A stretch of DNA of 64,000 nt, taken from the NCBI GenBank assembly GCA_965209015.1, contig OZ242367.1, positions 1,674,001 through 1,738,000 of the forward strand. The letters run 5' to 3'. The notes beneath the pieces are model-generated. The model was not told the DNA's origin and did no database searches. It saw only the letters and a list, made by a program, of their open reading frames with translations. Source of the stretch: Bin80 sp965209015 (GTDB taxonomy: Bacteria > Bacteroidota > Rhodothermia > Rhodothermales > Bin80). This document shows, piece after piece, positions 17,740-26,825 of the stretch; within the stretch, counting starts at the first letter, position 1, and every line of letters starts with the position of its first letter. The translations under genes and the position numbers were made by a program.

Positions 17740-18693
17740 ATGGACAAGGATTCCTTTGTCAAATCAAACCCAACTATTCCTGTTGCTGAGACAGGAAATC
17801 CCAAAGAGCATTGGACTAAGTCAGGATTGTTTGATGGATTATCGGGGAACTGGCCCTCAGTTGCCGTTTTACCGATCTGGATAGTTATTGGACTGGTTGC
17901 CTATCTTATAATTGGTAACCTCACATCCGTCCTCGTCTTAGCACTTCAGGGTATTTCTGTAGAAGATCTTTTAGAGAATCAACAGATTGTACTTGAAGAC
18001 TATGGGAGCACATTACTGGGAGCGAATGCAATTGGCTTGGCGATCGGTCTTGGTGGAGTTACATTGCTTGCAAGTTGGCTGGACTCCTCCCGTCCATTGA
18101 GTTATCTGCGTATTTCCCGATGTAGTGTAAGAGAATTGGGGCTTTCTTCTCTTGGATTCCTTTGTCTACTTCCAATTGTTTTAAGTGCTGGGATATTGAA
18201 TGAGCAGCTACCATTGCCTGAAATTCTTCAAAATCTGGAAGATCAACAAATGGAAATTATAGATTGGCTTTCATCAGGGGGGGGAGTTTTTTCCTTGAAT
18301 CTTCTTCTTGTTGCCGCTACACCCGCTGTTTTTGAAGAAATGTTTTTTCGAGGTTTTGTACAGAGGCGTGCGGAACGGTGGATAGGCGTGGTTGGTGCAA
18401 TGTTATTCACGGGAATTCTATTTGGCTTATTTCATTTACGTTTAACCCAAGTCCTACCGCTTACAATTTTGGGGTGCTACTTTGCATATATTACATGGCG
18501 AACAGGAAGCTTAATCATTCCTGTGATACTTCACTTCTTGAATAATGGGCTCACCTTGGCTATATCTGAATGGGGACCCTCTTCCGTTGCTGATCCAGAA
18601 ATGATACCATTCCCACTGATTATCGGTAGCGGAATCGCATTTTTCGTGTGTTTCATCTTAATTCATCGAAAGCATGGGAAACGATACACATAA
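17740..18693 (+). CDS. CPBP-family intramembrane glutamic endopeptidase
   Basis: The 317-residue multi-pass membrane protein belongs to the CAAX protease/bacteriocin-processing (Abi) family. The catalytic motifs are intact: EEMFFRG (Glu199, Glu200, Arg204), FGLFH (His232) and HFLNN (His265, Asn268/269). About seven or eight hydrophobic segments are visible after a hydrophilic N-terminus of about 40 residues. ATG 17740 is preferred to an in-frame TTG at 17722. The last 20 bp overlap the DUF2007 gene, starting a chain of overlapping or abutting genes that ends with hpt. The substrate is unknown. Confidence 0.85.
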   Translation: MDKDSFVKSNPTIPVAETGNPKEHWTKSGLFDGLSGNWPSVAVLPIWIVIGLVAYLIIGNLTSVLVLALQGISVEDLLENQQIVLEDYGSTLLGANAIGLAIGLGGVTLLASWLDSSRPLSYLRISRCSVRELGLSSLGFLCLLPIVLSAGILNEQLPLPEILQNLEDQQMEIIDWLSSGGGVFSLNLLLVAATPAVFEEMFFRGFVQRRAERWIGVVGAMLFTGILFGLFHLRLTQVLPLTILGCYFAYITWRTGSLIIPVILHFLNNGLTLAISEWGPSSVADPEMIPFPLIIGSGIAFFVCFILIHRKHGKRYT

Positions 18694-18940
18694 CTGGGTA
18701 GAGATTTTTCGCTCAGGTACCGATTATGAAGCTGCTCTGGTTCACGCGCGTTTAGAAGATGCAAATATTCGTTCGGTCATTCTGAACCAACGAGACCATG
18801 CCTTTAACCTCACATTTGGATACTTGGCAAAAGTTAGGGTGATGGTTCCCAAATCTATGAAAGAGGAAGCATTGAAATTACTCTCAGAACAATCTCCCTC
18901 CGACGAAGAATTAGCCCGCGAAGCATTGAAGGACGAATAG
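18674..18940 (+). CDS. DUF2007 small protein
   Basis: The 88-residue protein has the DUF2007 (PII-like fold, putative signal-transducing) pattern: WVEIFRSGTDYEAALVHARLEDANI, here given by its landmarks EIFRSG, E-A-x2-ARLEDANI, and then VRVMVPKSMKEEALKLL. The acidic tail ends in EELAREALKDE. It starts 20 bp inside the CPBP gene, so the two are translationally coupled. The fold is expected to bind a small molecule or partner, but no ligand is established. Confidence 0.75.
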   Translation: MGNDTHNWVEIFRSGTDYEAALVHARLEDANIRSVILNQRDHAFNLTFGYLAKVRVMVPKSMKEEALKLLSEQSPSDEELAREALKDE

Positions 18941-18955
18941 ATCGTTGGATTGCCT

Positions 18956-19765
18956 ATGACCCAGCTACTCACACGTCTGTTTACAGCGACGATTGGGGCA
19001 TCTTTACTGGTAGGTTCAGCCTGGTTAGGATCATGGTACTTTGGAATTGCCGTGCTAATCATTGCTCTTGTAGGGCAGATTGAATTCTATCAACTCTACG
19101 AACGCTGTGGAGTCAAGGCATGGATCATCACAGGGCTGTTCATTGGTGGTGGGTTGTCTCTCAGAGCACTTGTGCCAGATATTTTTTTGCTCACGGCGAT
19201 TCCCGTAGCAGGTTTGGTCCTCTGGTGCACATTTACGAATAGTCAACAGTCATTGAAGCGCTTAGGTGCAACACTTTCTGGAGCTGTTTATCCCACTGCA
19301 CTATTAGCTTTTTTGACTGATTTGCGTACAATATCAGGATACTCCGAGCAGGATGCGCTTATCCTTACTATTACGGTACTCATTCTTGTTTGGGCTAGTG
19401 ATATATTCGCATTTTTTACAGGGTCATTTTTTGGTAAACATGCACTGGCACCAACGATTTCTCCAGGAAAAACATGGGAAGGGTTTATTGGTGGAGTTGG
19501 GGGAGCTGTTCTTGCAGCTCTGATACTCAACCTGACGATTGAGATGCCACTCAAAATGATCCATCTTATGGTTCTTGCTATCGTATGTACACTTTCTGGA
19601 GCCATTGGAGATCTGGCAGAAAGTCGATTCAAGCGGGAGGCGGATGTCAAAGATTCAGGGGTGATTCTTCCTGGTCATGGAGGAATTCTTGACCGCTTTG
19701 ACGGGATTATTGTAGCAGCTCCATTGGCTTATATGTACATCGTTTTCATAGCCAGTAGGTTCTAA
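18956..19765 (+). CDS. cdsA: Phosphatidate cytidylyltransferase CdsA
   Basis: The 269-residue membrane enzyme makes CDP-diacylglycerol from CTP and phosphatidate, the entry point to phospholipids. The family signature near the C-terminus is intact: SRFKREADVKDSG followed by LPGHGGILDRFDG. About seven or eight transmembrane segments are visible, and a SPGKTWEG motif lies in a loop, also conserved. ATG 18956 is chosen over the TTG at 18950. It is 15 bp after the DUF2007 gene and 1 bp before the next small gene, inside a tight + strand operon. Confidence 0.93.
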   Translation: MTQLLTRLFTATIGASLLVGSAWLGSWYFGIAVLIIALVGQIEFYQLYERCGVKAWIITGLFIGGGLSLRALVPDIFLLTAIPVAGLVLWCTFTNSQQSLKRLGATLSGAVYPTALLAFLTDLRTISGYSEQDALILTITVLILVWASDIFAFFTGSFFGKHALAPTISPGKTWEGFIGGVGGAVLAALILNLTIEMPLKMIHLMVLAIVCTLSGAIGDLAESRFKREADVKDSGVILPGHGGILDRFDGIIVAAPLAYMYIVFIASRF

Positions 19766-19766
19766 C

Positions 19767-19970
19767 ATGAGACTTCTATTTGGGCGCAGGCCTCGACCGC
19801 GTCGGTTTGATTACACACCAAGGTATTATGATTCTCGCAAAGATGATAGTCTTAAGCGTCGGATGCGAATTCAGAGCCGCGTTCGCCGCCGCCGCAGTCC
19901 CATTGCACTCTACTATCTAGCAGCACTACTTCTTACTGCATTGTATATCTATAATGCCATTGGACGATAA
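19767..19970 (+). CDS. Small basic single-pass membrane protein upstream of mutL
   Basis: The 67-residue protein has an arginine-rich N-terminal half with the motif FDYTPRYYDSRKDD, then a basic RMRIQSRVRRRR stretch and one C-terminal transmembrane helix (about residues 47-64). Small proteins with an F-x-Y-x-PRYY motif commonly precede mutL in Bacteroidota genomes, where they are often mislabelled 'riboflavin synthase subunit beta'. There is no enzymatic motif. The gene fits snugly between cdsA and mutL, and the positively charged region could bind membrane phospholipid or nucleic acid (inference). Confidence 0.75.
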   Translation: MRLLFGRRPRPRRFDYTPRYYDSRKDDSLKRRMRIQSRVRRRRSPIALYYLAALLLTALYIYNAIGR

Positions 19971-19980
19971 CTCTGCTGCC

Positions 19981-21780
19981 ATGACGAAGGCAGCACAAAT
20001 CAAGCGAATGCCGATTGAGCTGGCGAATAAGATCGCAGCCGGTGAGGTAGTTCAGCGCCCAGCATCAGCGGTCAAGGAACTCCTAGAGAATGCAATTGAT
20101 GCAGGTGCAACTGAAATATCGGTCTTGATCAAAGCATCGGGAAGCAACTTGATTCAGGTGAGAGATAATGGAACTGGTATGAGTCCTCAAGATGCGGTTG
20201 AGTGCTTTGAACGCCATGCAACCAGTAAGATTCGTACATCCGAGGATTTGGAGAACATCCGAACTCTAGGGTTTCGGGGCGAAGCACTTGCTTCCATTGC
20301 TGCAATTTCGCAGGTGGCACTCAAAACAAAAAGACACGAGGATTCCCATGGTACACTTGTGCGTATTGAGGGAGGAAAGGTAGTCGAAACATCTCCATGT
20401 GCCACAGCTCCAGGAACGACGATTGAGGTTCGGAATCTCTTCTTCAATGTACCTGCGCGCAGGAGTTTTTTGAAATCCCCTTCAACTGAATTTCGCCATA
20501 TTTCGGACGTCTTCGTTTCTTCTGCACTTGCAAATCCATGGACGATGTTCAAACTTGAACAGGAAGAACAGGAAGTGTACCGATTAATCAACTCCCAAGC
20601 CGAAAATTTTCAAAATGCGTTAAGAGAGCGTCTTCGTGCTATTCTTGGTTCTGATGTGGCACAACATCTCGTGCCGGTAGAAGAATCAACAAGCTACCTC
20701 TCAATTCTTGGTTATTTGGCCCATCCAGAGCACGCCAGAAAAACCAAAAAAAGTCAGTACCTCTTTGTAAATGGGCGGCCGATAAGGAACCCTAGTTTGA
20801 ATCATGCAATCCGATCAGCTTACGATATGGTTCTTCCTGAGGGACGGCAGCCGATCTATGCACTTTTCCTAACCGTAGAGCCTCGCCATATTGATGTGAA
20901 TGTTCATCCGTCAAAAATTGAAGTTCAGTTTGACGATGATCGGGGTGTCTATAATTTCATGCAGTCCGTATGTAAACGAGCATTAGGAATCGCCGATCTT
21001 ATTCCTCAGCATCCTGGAGCTGTTTCTTCTCTAAGCTTTCAGCCTGAACGTGGTTCATCTGGCACAGAATCGTGGCGACCACCCCCGCGTGCTGATGAAC
21101 TGCCACCGGTGCAGGGGCATCAGACAACAATTGTATATGAGGTTGAGCCCAGTCGATTACCCAAGGGAGCGGAACCTGAGCCTGGTGGATTTGTGTGGCA
21201 ACTTCATGGACGTTATATCCTTACCCAGTTGAATCGTGGAATAATGGTTCTTGATCAGAATGCTGCCCATCAGCGCATTCTATATGAGCGTGCACTGGAC
21301 GATATGCGCTCCGGTGCTGGATTATCTCAGCAACTATTATTTCCGCATCTCGTCTGTCTGACTGAACAAGATTGTGACCTCCTTCGCAGTTTGGACCATT
21401 TGGCCAGAGCTTTAGGGTTTGATTATTCCATTTCTGAGAATCGCACAGTAACGGTTCATGGCGTTCCATCACATATTCGAACGGGGTCCGAGAAAGATCT
21501 ACTTCAGTCAATCCTTGATGGATATAAAGATGATTCTGACGGAGAGATTCAACCACTTCCATCGGAGGAAAAAATGGCGCGGAGTATTGCAGCAAGTGGT
21601 GCGATGCAGCCAGGTGTGAAAATGAATGAAGAGGAAATGCGGACGTTGATTGACTGTCTCTTTGAGTGTCAAGAGCCTCACTGCAGTCCCAATGGTAAGC
21701 CCACATTCGCTCGTATAACTCTTGAAGAATTGAAAAGACGGTTTGATCAACAAGTGCCTGTTCATGACAAGCCTGATTAA
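19981..21780 (+). CDS. mutL: DNA mismatch repair protein MutL
   Basis: The 599-residue protein has the full MutL GHKL ATPase domain: IAAGEVVQRPASAVKELLEN, the NAIDAGA motif, DNGTGM and GFRGEALASIAAIS. A less conserved linker (about residues 335-400) precedes the C-terminal dimerisation domain, which ends in CPNGRP-like SPNGKPTFARIT. A QDHEHAHHRI-type element is replaced by LDQNAAHQRILYE, so no clear DQHAxxE-type endonuclease site is seen. ATG 19981 is preferred over ATG 19954, which lies inside the upstream gene. MutL acts with MutS, encoded at 28.2 kb. The gene overlaps tilS by 17 bp. Confidence 0.93.
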   Translation: MTKAAQIKRMPIELANKIAAGEVVQRPASAVKELLENAIDAGATEISVLIKASGSNLIQVRDNGTGMSPQDAVECFERHATSKIRTSEDLENIRTLGFRGEALASIAAISQVALKTKRHEDSHGTLVRIEGGKVVETSPCATAPGTTIEVRNLFFNVPARRSFLKSPSTEFRHISDVFVSSALANPWTMFKLEQEEQEVYRLINSQAENFQNALRERLRAILGSDVAQHLVPVEESTSYLSILGYLAHPEHARKTKKSQYLFVNGRPIRNPSLNHAIRSAYDMVLPEGRQPIYALFLTVEPRHIDVNVHPSKIEVQFDDDRGVYNFMQSVCKRALGIADLIPQHPGAVSSLSFQPERGSSGTESWRPPPRADELPPVQGHQTTIVYEVEPSRLPKGAEPEPGGFVWQLHGRYILTQLNRGIMVLDQNAAHQRILYERALDDMRSGAGLSQQLLFPHLVCLTEQDCDLLRSLDHLARALGFDYSISENRTVTVHGVPSHIRTGSEKDLLQSILDGYKDDSDGEIQPLPSEEKMARSIAASGAMQPGVKMNEEEMRTLIDCLFECQEPHCSPNGKPTFARITLEELKRRFDQQVPVHDKPD

Positions 21781-23119
21781 CTCTTTCCAAGATCGGGTCT
21801 CGGACTATATGGACAGAACCTGTCAGGCCAAAGCAGGTCAGCGGATTTTGGTAGGAATAAGTGGTGGAATTGATTCCGTGGTACTTCTGGATGTTCTGGA
21901 TAGGTTAGGATTCAAATGTGAGGGAATTCACATTAATTTTCAGTTGAGAGGGAACGAGTCTGACAAAGACGAAAAATTTGTCCGAGACTTTTGTATCCAG
22001 CGCAAACTACCTGTACATACTCATCAGGCGCCTGCCCGAACCTATGCTACAGAGAATAAATGTTCGATACAAATGGCTGCCCGTGAACTCAGATATTCTT
22101 TGTTTGCAAAAGTAGCAGATCAACAACGGATTGCTACGGTCGCGGTAGGACATCATAGTGATGACCAGTCAGAGACGCTCCTGATCAATCTGAACCGTGG
22201 GACTGGGCTGGACGGGATAGGGGGGATCCGCCCAAAGCGTGTACTTGGCGGACAGATTCGTCTCATTCGTCCGCTCTTGATGGAAACCAGATCCACAATT
22301 CATGCTTATGCCGATGCCTGTAAGCTGAAATGGCAAGAAGATTCTTCTAATTTAGATCCTAAATATCTACGCTCTAGGCTCCGTACCCAAGTGATTCCTC
22401 ATCTAAATTCCCTCACACTTGCTAGAAGTGCATCGCTGGTTGGCCAATGGTTTGATGAGGTGATCAAACCGTTGATTGATGAACATTTTACGGCTGCGAC
22501 ATTAGATCGCTCGCTGAAAATAAAATACCTTAGAACACTACCTGATGTGCTTGCACAACAGATGGTGATTGAGTGGTTAAAGAAATGCATTCCACAAGTG
22601 CCAGTAACTGAGATGCTCGTTACTCAAATCATCCAGCTGATCAATTCTCACCCTGGTAAACGGATTGAGATTGGTGGTGTGAATATCTGGAGGGAACGCG
22701 ACCTAATCACATTTTCGGATTCAATGATAAAGTCATCATACCAGGGTTCCGAATTATATCCAAGCTCAGATCCATTACTCATTCCAGGCGGGCAGTTGCA
22801 ACTTGACCTCATCTCGGATGAGCCCGCTCAGCTTAATGACCCGAATACGGCTTGGCTAGATGCTAAATTGCTGGAATTCCCTTTGATTGTTCGTAACTGG
22901 CTACCTGGTGATCGGATTCATCCTCTGGGAATGCAGGGCACCAAAAAAGTGAGTGATTTACTTACAGACAAAGCAGCCCCTTCTTCGCAACGAGCGAAAA
23001 TTCCGGTGGTGTGCAGCAATGAGACCATTGTATGGGTCGTTGGCTATCAAATCTCTCACCAATTTCGAGTAACCAAATCTACCGACCGATATGCCAGAAT
23101 ATCCTTCAAATCAGACTGA
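21764..23119 (+). CDS. tilS: tRNA(Ile)-lysidine synthase TilS
   Basis: The 451-residue enzyme adds lysine to C34 of the minor tRNA-Ile so that it reads AUA. The PP-loop ATP motif is present as VGISGGIDSVVLLD, followed by HHSDDQSETLLINL and the RPLL motif. The C-terminal substrate-binding TilS domain is marked by FPLIVRNWLPGDRIHPLG and KKVSDLLTD. ATG 21764 is chosen over TTG 21743. It overlaps mutL by 17 bp and hpt by 29 bp. The tilS-hpt pairing is widespread in bacteria. Confidence 0.93.
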   Translation: MTSLINSFQDRVSDYMDRTCQAKAGQRILVGISGGIDSVVLLDVLDRLGFKCEGIHINFQLRGNESDKDEKFVRDFCIQRKLPVHTHQAPARTYATENKCSIQMAARELRYSLFAKVADQQRIATVAVGHHSDDQSETLLINLNRGTGLDGIGGIRPKRVLGGQIRLIRPLLMETRSTIHAYADACKLKWQEDSSNLDPKYLRSRLRTQVIPHLNSLTLARSASLVGQWFDEVIKPLIDEHFTAATLDRSLKIKYLRTLPDVLAQQMVIEWLKKCIPQVPVTEMLVTQIIQLINSHPGKRIEIGGVNIWRERDLITFSDSMIKSSYQGSELYPSSDPLLIPGGQLQLDLISDEPAQLNDPNTAWLDAKLLEFPLIVRNWLPGDRIHPLGMQGTKKVSDLLTDKAAPSSQRAKIPVVCSNETIVWVVGYQISHQFRVTKSTDRYARISFKSD

Positions 23120-23639
23120 AATCATTCATGGCCAGCGCCTACGTCTTTTCAAGGATGCCAAAGCGATTGCGAAGCGTGTTGAGGAAATCGGAGCAACTCT
23201 AACAAGGGTTCATGATGGCAATGAACCAGTCGTGATTGGCATCCTGAATGGTGCATTTGTCTTTACAGCAGATTTAGTCCGAGCGATCCAACTTCCCTGT
23301 ATCGTAGACTTCTGGCGTATAAGCTCTTATGGTGACAACATCGAGAGTAATCATTCCATCACAGAGGTCATGCCGCCAACGATATGCCTTCGTGACCGAC
23401 ATATAATTTTAGTTGAAGACATCGCAGATTCAGGGGCTACACTGAGTTATATCCGTAAGGAACTGGCCAAGTATGAGCCTAAATCTGTTTTGACGATTTC
23501 TTTGGTGAAAGTAAAAGGCAGTTCCGTAGAAGTAGATTATACGGGCTTTGTTTCGAATGGAGAATTTATTGTCGGATATGGGTTGGATATTGCGCACAAG
23601 TTCAGAGAATTACCAGATTTGTATTATCTGAAAAAATGA
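23091..23639 (+). CDS. hpt: Hypoxanthine phosphoribosyltransferase
   Basis: The 182-residue purine salvage enzyme makes IMP or GMP from hypoxanthine or guanine and PRPP. The PRPP-binding motif reads ILVEDIADSGATLSYI (usual form VEDIIDTGxTL), and GILNGAFVFTADLVRAI forms the N-terminal loop. The catalytic VDYTGF and IVGYGLDIAHKFR segments near the C-terminus also match HPRT. The conserved Asp-Ser-Gly in place of Asp-Thr-Gly is a common variant. It is the last gene of the overlapping run that begins at the CPBP gene, starting 29 bp within tilS. Confidence 0.9.
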   Translation: MPEYPSNQTEIIHGQRLRLFKDAKAIAKRVEEIGATLTRVHDGNEPVVIGILNGAFVFTADLVRAIQLPCIVDFWRISSYGDNIESNHSITEVMPPTICLRDRHIILVEDIADSGATLSYIRKELAKYEPKSVLTISLVKVKGSSVEVDYTGFVSNGEFIVGYGLDIAHKFRELPDLYYLKK

Positions 23640-23777
23640 GGATACAATTAGCCATCTGAATCTATTTTCCTTTCTCAAACAACCATGAGAGAGTATGTGA
23701 ACTCTCTTGATCCTAATCTGCCAGATGTATCCTGTTAAGTTAAGATGTGAACAATAACACCTCCTGGAACGAATTAC

Positions 23778-24283
23778 ATGGTTCCTGCCTTTCTGGCAGT
23801 GCGATATTATTCAGACTTAGGCCAATCTCCTCAGGAAGTTCGGCTTGCCCATTCGTTTATTTAAGGCAGGCTAAACTATTTCCGTCTCTATATCTTTGTA
23901 GGGGTCACTTGGGATATACTGCCCTATTCCGGCTAGGGACTCGAGATCCGACTGGCGCATACCATTGGAACGGATGTTCTCGGAGGGACAGAGCAGATGT
24001 TACGCGCCGAAACCATGCAGCCACAGTACACCAAACGGGAGACCTGCGTATGCAGCCAGGCTATGGGTTCGCTCTATTCTTCAACGCACTAACTCTGCGA
24101 CCAGAAGTTAGATTTAGTGGATGGGGATTGCAGCAGAGATATGAGATTGGATGGAACATTGCACGGATACAAGACCATCCCAGTGATGTCCAACTGTTTG
24201 TCGGCGCAACTGGACATGCGCAGCGAGAAGGCTCTTTGAATCTCCAACAACTGATCCGTCTGCAACTCAAAAGACGACTCTAA
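23778..24283 (+). pseudogene. Decayed ORF, possibly an outer-membrane protein
   Basis: Read in one frame from ATG 23778, the sequence gives plausible protein broken by a TAA and a TAG (around 23864 and 23933): FLAVRYYSDLGQSPQEV, then NYFRLYIFVGVTWDILPYSG, then LEIRLAHTIGTDVLGGTEQM. It shifts to another frame near 24050, where GYGFALFFNALTLRPEVRF, RYEIGWNI and QLFVGATGHA follow up to a TAA at 24281. The alternating aromatic and polar pattern resembles beta-barrel strands. No family was recognised. The 178-codon uninterrupted frame over this region mixes coding and shadow sequence and should not be taken as a gene. Confidence 0.4.
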
Positions 24284-24498
24284 CGATTTAATGTAGATAG
24301 GATTAGCAACATGTCACGCATGTTCAGTGATATAACTGATGAGTTGGGAATTTATAACGAAGCAGTATTGCTAATCTACCAAAACGATTTCCTGTCTTCA
24401 AGTCATGCAGGGATGGTACCTCTTGTTGAATCTTTTCGTTCTATACGCATTAAAATCTTCTTACTTCTGCTACACTGTCAGGTGTAATATCATTGGAC

Positions 24499-25449
24499 AT
24501 GGATCAAAAACTGAATCGTCGTCAATTTCTCCAAACAGTGGGGATAGTCACTGGCATCTCCCTTGCTCCAAGGAAGCAATTATTTGTTCAGTCCGAAGTA
24601 CAGTTAGGGGCAATCTCATATAGCTTTCATGATACTCCAAGTACTGCCGAGGATATCCTCTCCCATATGCAGTTGCTCGGCCTGAGAATTATTGAACTGG
24701 ACGGGGAAATAGCAGAAAGGTATGCAGGTGCTCCATCTGATGGTCAGCCTCCACGACACCCCGAATCAATGACACCTCAAGAGAGAACGTCGTATGTCAA
24801 TTCCAGAATGATAGCTCAGAGGGAACTCTTGAACTGGCGGCGCAGTGCTCCTATGGGAAAATTTACAGAACTTGGGGAGATGTTCCGAGATGGAGGTGTA
24901 GAAATCAACATGCTAAGGTTGGGAAGTCCGAATTGGTTTTCCGAAGATATTGACTATGCCTACCAGGCTGCGAAAGCGATTGGTGCACAAGGCATTTCCT
25001 TTGATCTTTCGTCCAACTCCGCTAGAGTGATGGCTCCGTTTGCATCCGAACATGATCTTCTAAACGGAATGCATAATCTCCAACAAATAAAAGCACATGA
25101 GTTTAGCTTTGATGAATTTCTGGATCACTCGCCAAACAATATGCTCAATCTCGATATTGGTAACTATGTGGCGGTATTTGGGGCTTCGCCAGTTCCGGTC
25201 ATTGAAAAATACCATGGCAGAATCTCCCATGTACACCTCAAGGATTACACAGGCCCCGAAAGTGGAAATGAAAGTGTTCCATGGGGTGAGGGGGATACCC
25301 CAATCATTGAAGTGCTTCAACTACTGCGAGATGAGAGGTACCCCATTCCTGCACTGATTGAATTGGAATACCCTATCCCCGAGGGATCCAGTAGGATGGA
25401 GGAAATGCAGAAGTGTTTACAATATTGCAAGGTAGCACTTGGCTCATAG
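24499..25449 (+). CDS. Sugar phosphate isomerase/epimerase-like TIM-barrel protein
   Basis: The 316-residue protein has a Tat-type signal (LNRRQFLQTVGIV) and an AP-endonuclease-2/xylose isomerase-like TIM barrel. Landmarks are LGLRIIELDGE, KAIGAQGISFDLS, NNMLNLDIGNYVAV, GRISHVHLKDYTG and PALIELEYPIP. Metal ligands of the fold (Glu, Asp, His, Glu) are plausible at IELDGE, LDIGN, HVHLKD and LIELEYP. Similar exported proteins are abundant in Bacteroidota and act on sugars; the substrate here is unknown. ATG 24499 is preferred to TTG 24493. Its stop overlaps the stop of the converging HD gene by 6 bp. Confidence 0.8.
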   Translation: MDQKLNRRQFLQTVGIVTGISLAPRKQLFVQSEVQLGAISYSFHDTPSTAEDILSHMQLLGLRIIELDGEIAERYAGAPSDGQPPRHPESMTPQERTSYVNSRMIAQRELLNWRRSAPMGKFTELGEMFRDGGVEINMLRLGSPNWFSEDIDYAYQAAKAIGAQGISFDLSSNSARVMAPFASEHDLLNGMHNLQQIKAHEFSFDEFLDHSPNNMLNLDIGNYVAVFGASPVPVIEKYHGRISHVHLKDYTGPESGNESVPWGEGDTPIIEVLQLLRDERYPIPALIELEYPIPEGSSRMEEMQKCLQYCKVALGS

Positions 25450-26739
25450 TTTCTGTTCTTCTGGCTTTGGACAACACACATAGTATTTTGCATCGCGCTC
25501 GGGAAGTGCACGAATTGAAACGGCGTCTGAAAACTCCTGAAGTGGAATGAGATTATGGTCTGGACATAACACATGAATATCCTCCCCCCCGGGTTTGTAT
25601 GTCTTGTGGCTGGATTTCGAGATTTTCAGGTAATATTCATGCGCATCTTCCTCAGAGATTTTGTTTTTTTGTAGTTCAAGATCAACCTTTTTCTTCCGAT
25701 CGGATTCCTCATCCTCATCCGGTTTATTTTTTAGGAACGTGCACCCCAGTAAATTTCTGTTGAGGATTCTGCGAGATAAATCAGAGAGGATTATATCTGA
25801 ACTTGAATACCATTGCTTCAAGCTATATGTGATATCTGAGTCATCTAAATCCAAAAATTTATCCAGCACGCTATCGTCCAGTTTCCAGGTTTTATCTTCC
25901 TCCTCTCTTAGAAACCAACGTAAAGTAGGAGACGTCCCATTTATAGTTGTACGGTCTCCCTCTTGAATTAATTTACGGGCTCTTTTAATAGCTGAATGCA
26001 ATAAAAAATCGGCAGCAAGTACAGTTTTGTGCAGATATACCTGCCAGTACATCAATCGCCTAGCGATGAGCATATTCTCAACCGCATACACTCCTTTAGC
26101 TTCAATGGCGAGACGGGAGTCTGGACCTCCATCAACGGGATAGACACATAGGGTTCGGAGAATTTGACCCACCCCAATGTTCCCTTCAACTACACCCGTA
26201 AAATGTGAATCCCTACATAGATAATCCAAACGGTCCATATCCAGCTGGCTCGAAATCAGATCACTAAAAAATCGACGTTTATATTCCTTCTTGAGCATTT
26301 GAATCGCCATCTTTAATGACTTTTCAATACGTGGATCGATACGTTTAATTTGTGCAATAATACGTTCAATTAATGCTATGCTAAGATCCTCATGAGAAAT
26401 ATTTGGAATTAACTGTCCCTCAAGTGTATGAGAAAGGGGGCCGTGGCCAATATCATGTAATAGGATGGCTGCCAAGGCTGAGAGCTTCTCATCTTCTCGA
26501 ATTTGAACCCCTTTGGTCTCGAGACTCTCCAGTGCCTGAGATAGCAAGCCCATAGCACCCAAAGCGTGGGAAAATCGGCTGTGCTCTGCGGACGGGAACA
26601 CCATAAAACCCATGCCCAACTGACTGATTCGCCGAAGTCGTTGAACTTCACGCGACTTTAATAGCGGTTGAATTATATCTTTGGGTACCTTTATAAACCC
26701 ATGAACTGGATCGGAGAGTACAATAGAGTTTTCTGGCAT
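25444..26739 (-). CDS. HD-domain phosphohydrolase
   Basis: The 431-residue protein carries an HD metal-dependent phosphohydrolase domain: HSRFSHALGAMGL supplies the first His, LLHDIGHGPLSH the HD pair, and DMDRLDYLCRDSHFTG the distal Asp. This arrangement matches the dGTPase/SAMHD1-like and YdhJ-type proteins that hydrolyse (deoxy)nucleotides. A polar lysine-rich insert lies at about residues 335-360. The N-terminus starts at ATG 26739 with MPENSIVLSDPVHGFI, a conserved family opening (the 'DPVHG' motif). The gene is transcribed divergently from the deacetylase-like gene, with about 86 bp between start codons. Confidence 0.85.
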   Translation of the reverse strand: MPENSIVLSDPVHGFIKVPKDIIQPLLKSREVQRLRRISQLGMGFMVFPSAEHSRFSHALGAMGLLSQALESLETKGVQIREDEKLSALAAILLHDIGHGPLSHTLEGQLIPNISHEDLSIALIERIIAQIKRIDPRIEKSLKMAIQMLKKEYKRRFFSDLISSQLDMDRLDYLCRDSHFTGVVEGNIGVGQILRTLCVYPVDGGPDSRLAIEAKGVYAVENMLIARRLMYWQVYLHKTVLAADFLLHSAIKRARKLIQEGDRTTINGTSPTLRWFLREEEDKTWKLDDSVLDKFLDLDDSDITYSLKQWYSSSDIILSDLSRRILNRNLLGCTFLKNKPDEDEESDRKKKVDLELQKNKISEEDAHEYYLKISKSSHKTYKPGGEDIHVLCPDHNLIPLQEFSDAVSIRALPERDAKYYVCCPKPEEQKL

Positions 26740-26825
26740 TGTTCACGAAGAGTTCGACAGGTCGTAATATAAGAAATGGTAAAATTGATCGTACAATTTG
26801 GAGACACAATACTGAAGGCAACCCG

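Noticed and set aside
23747..24283. A 178-codon ORF as an intact gene
   Set aside because: Its first part is a shadow frame of a reading frame with recognisable but interrupted sequence, so I treated the region as a pseudogene.
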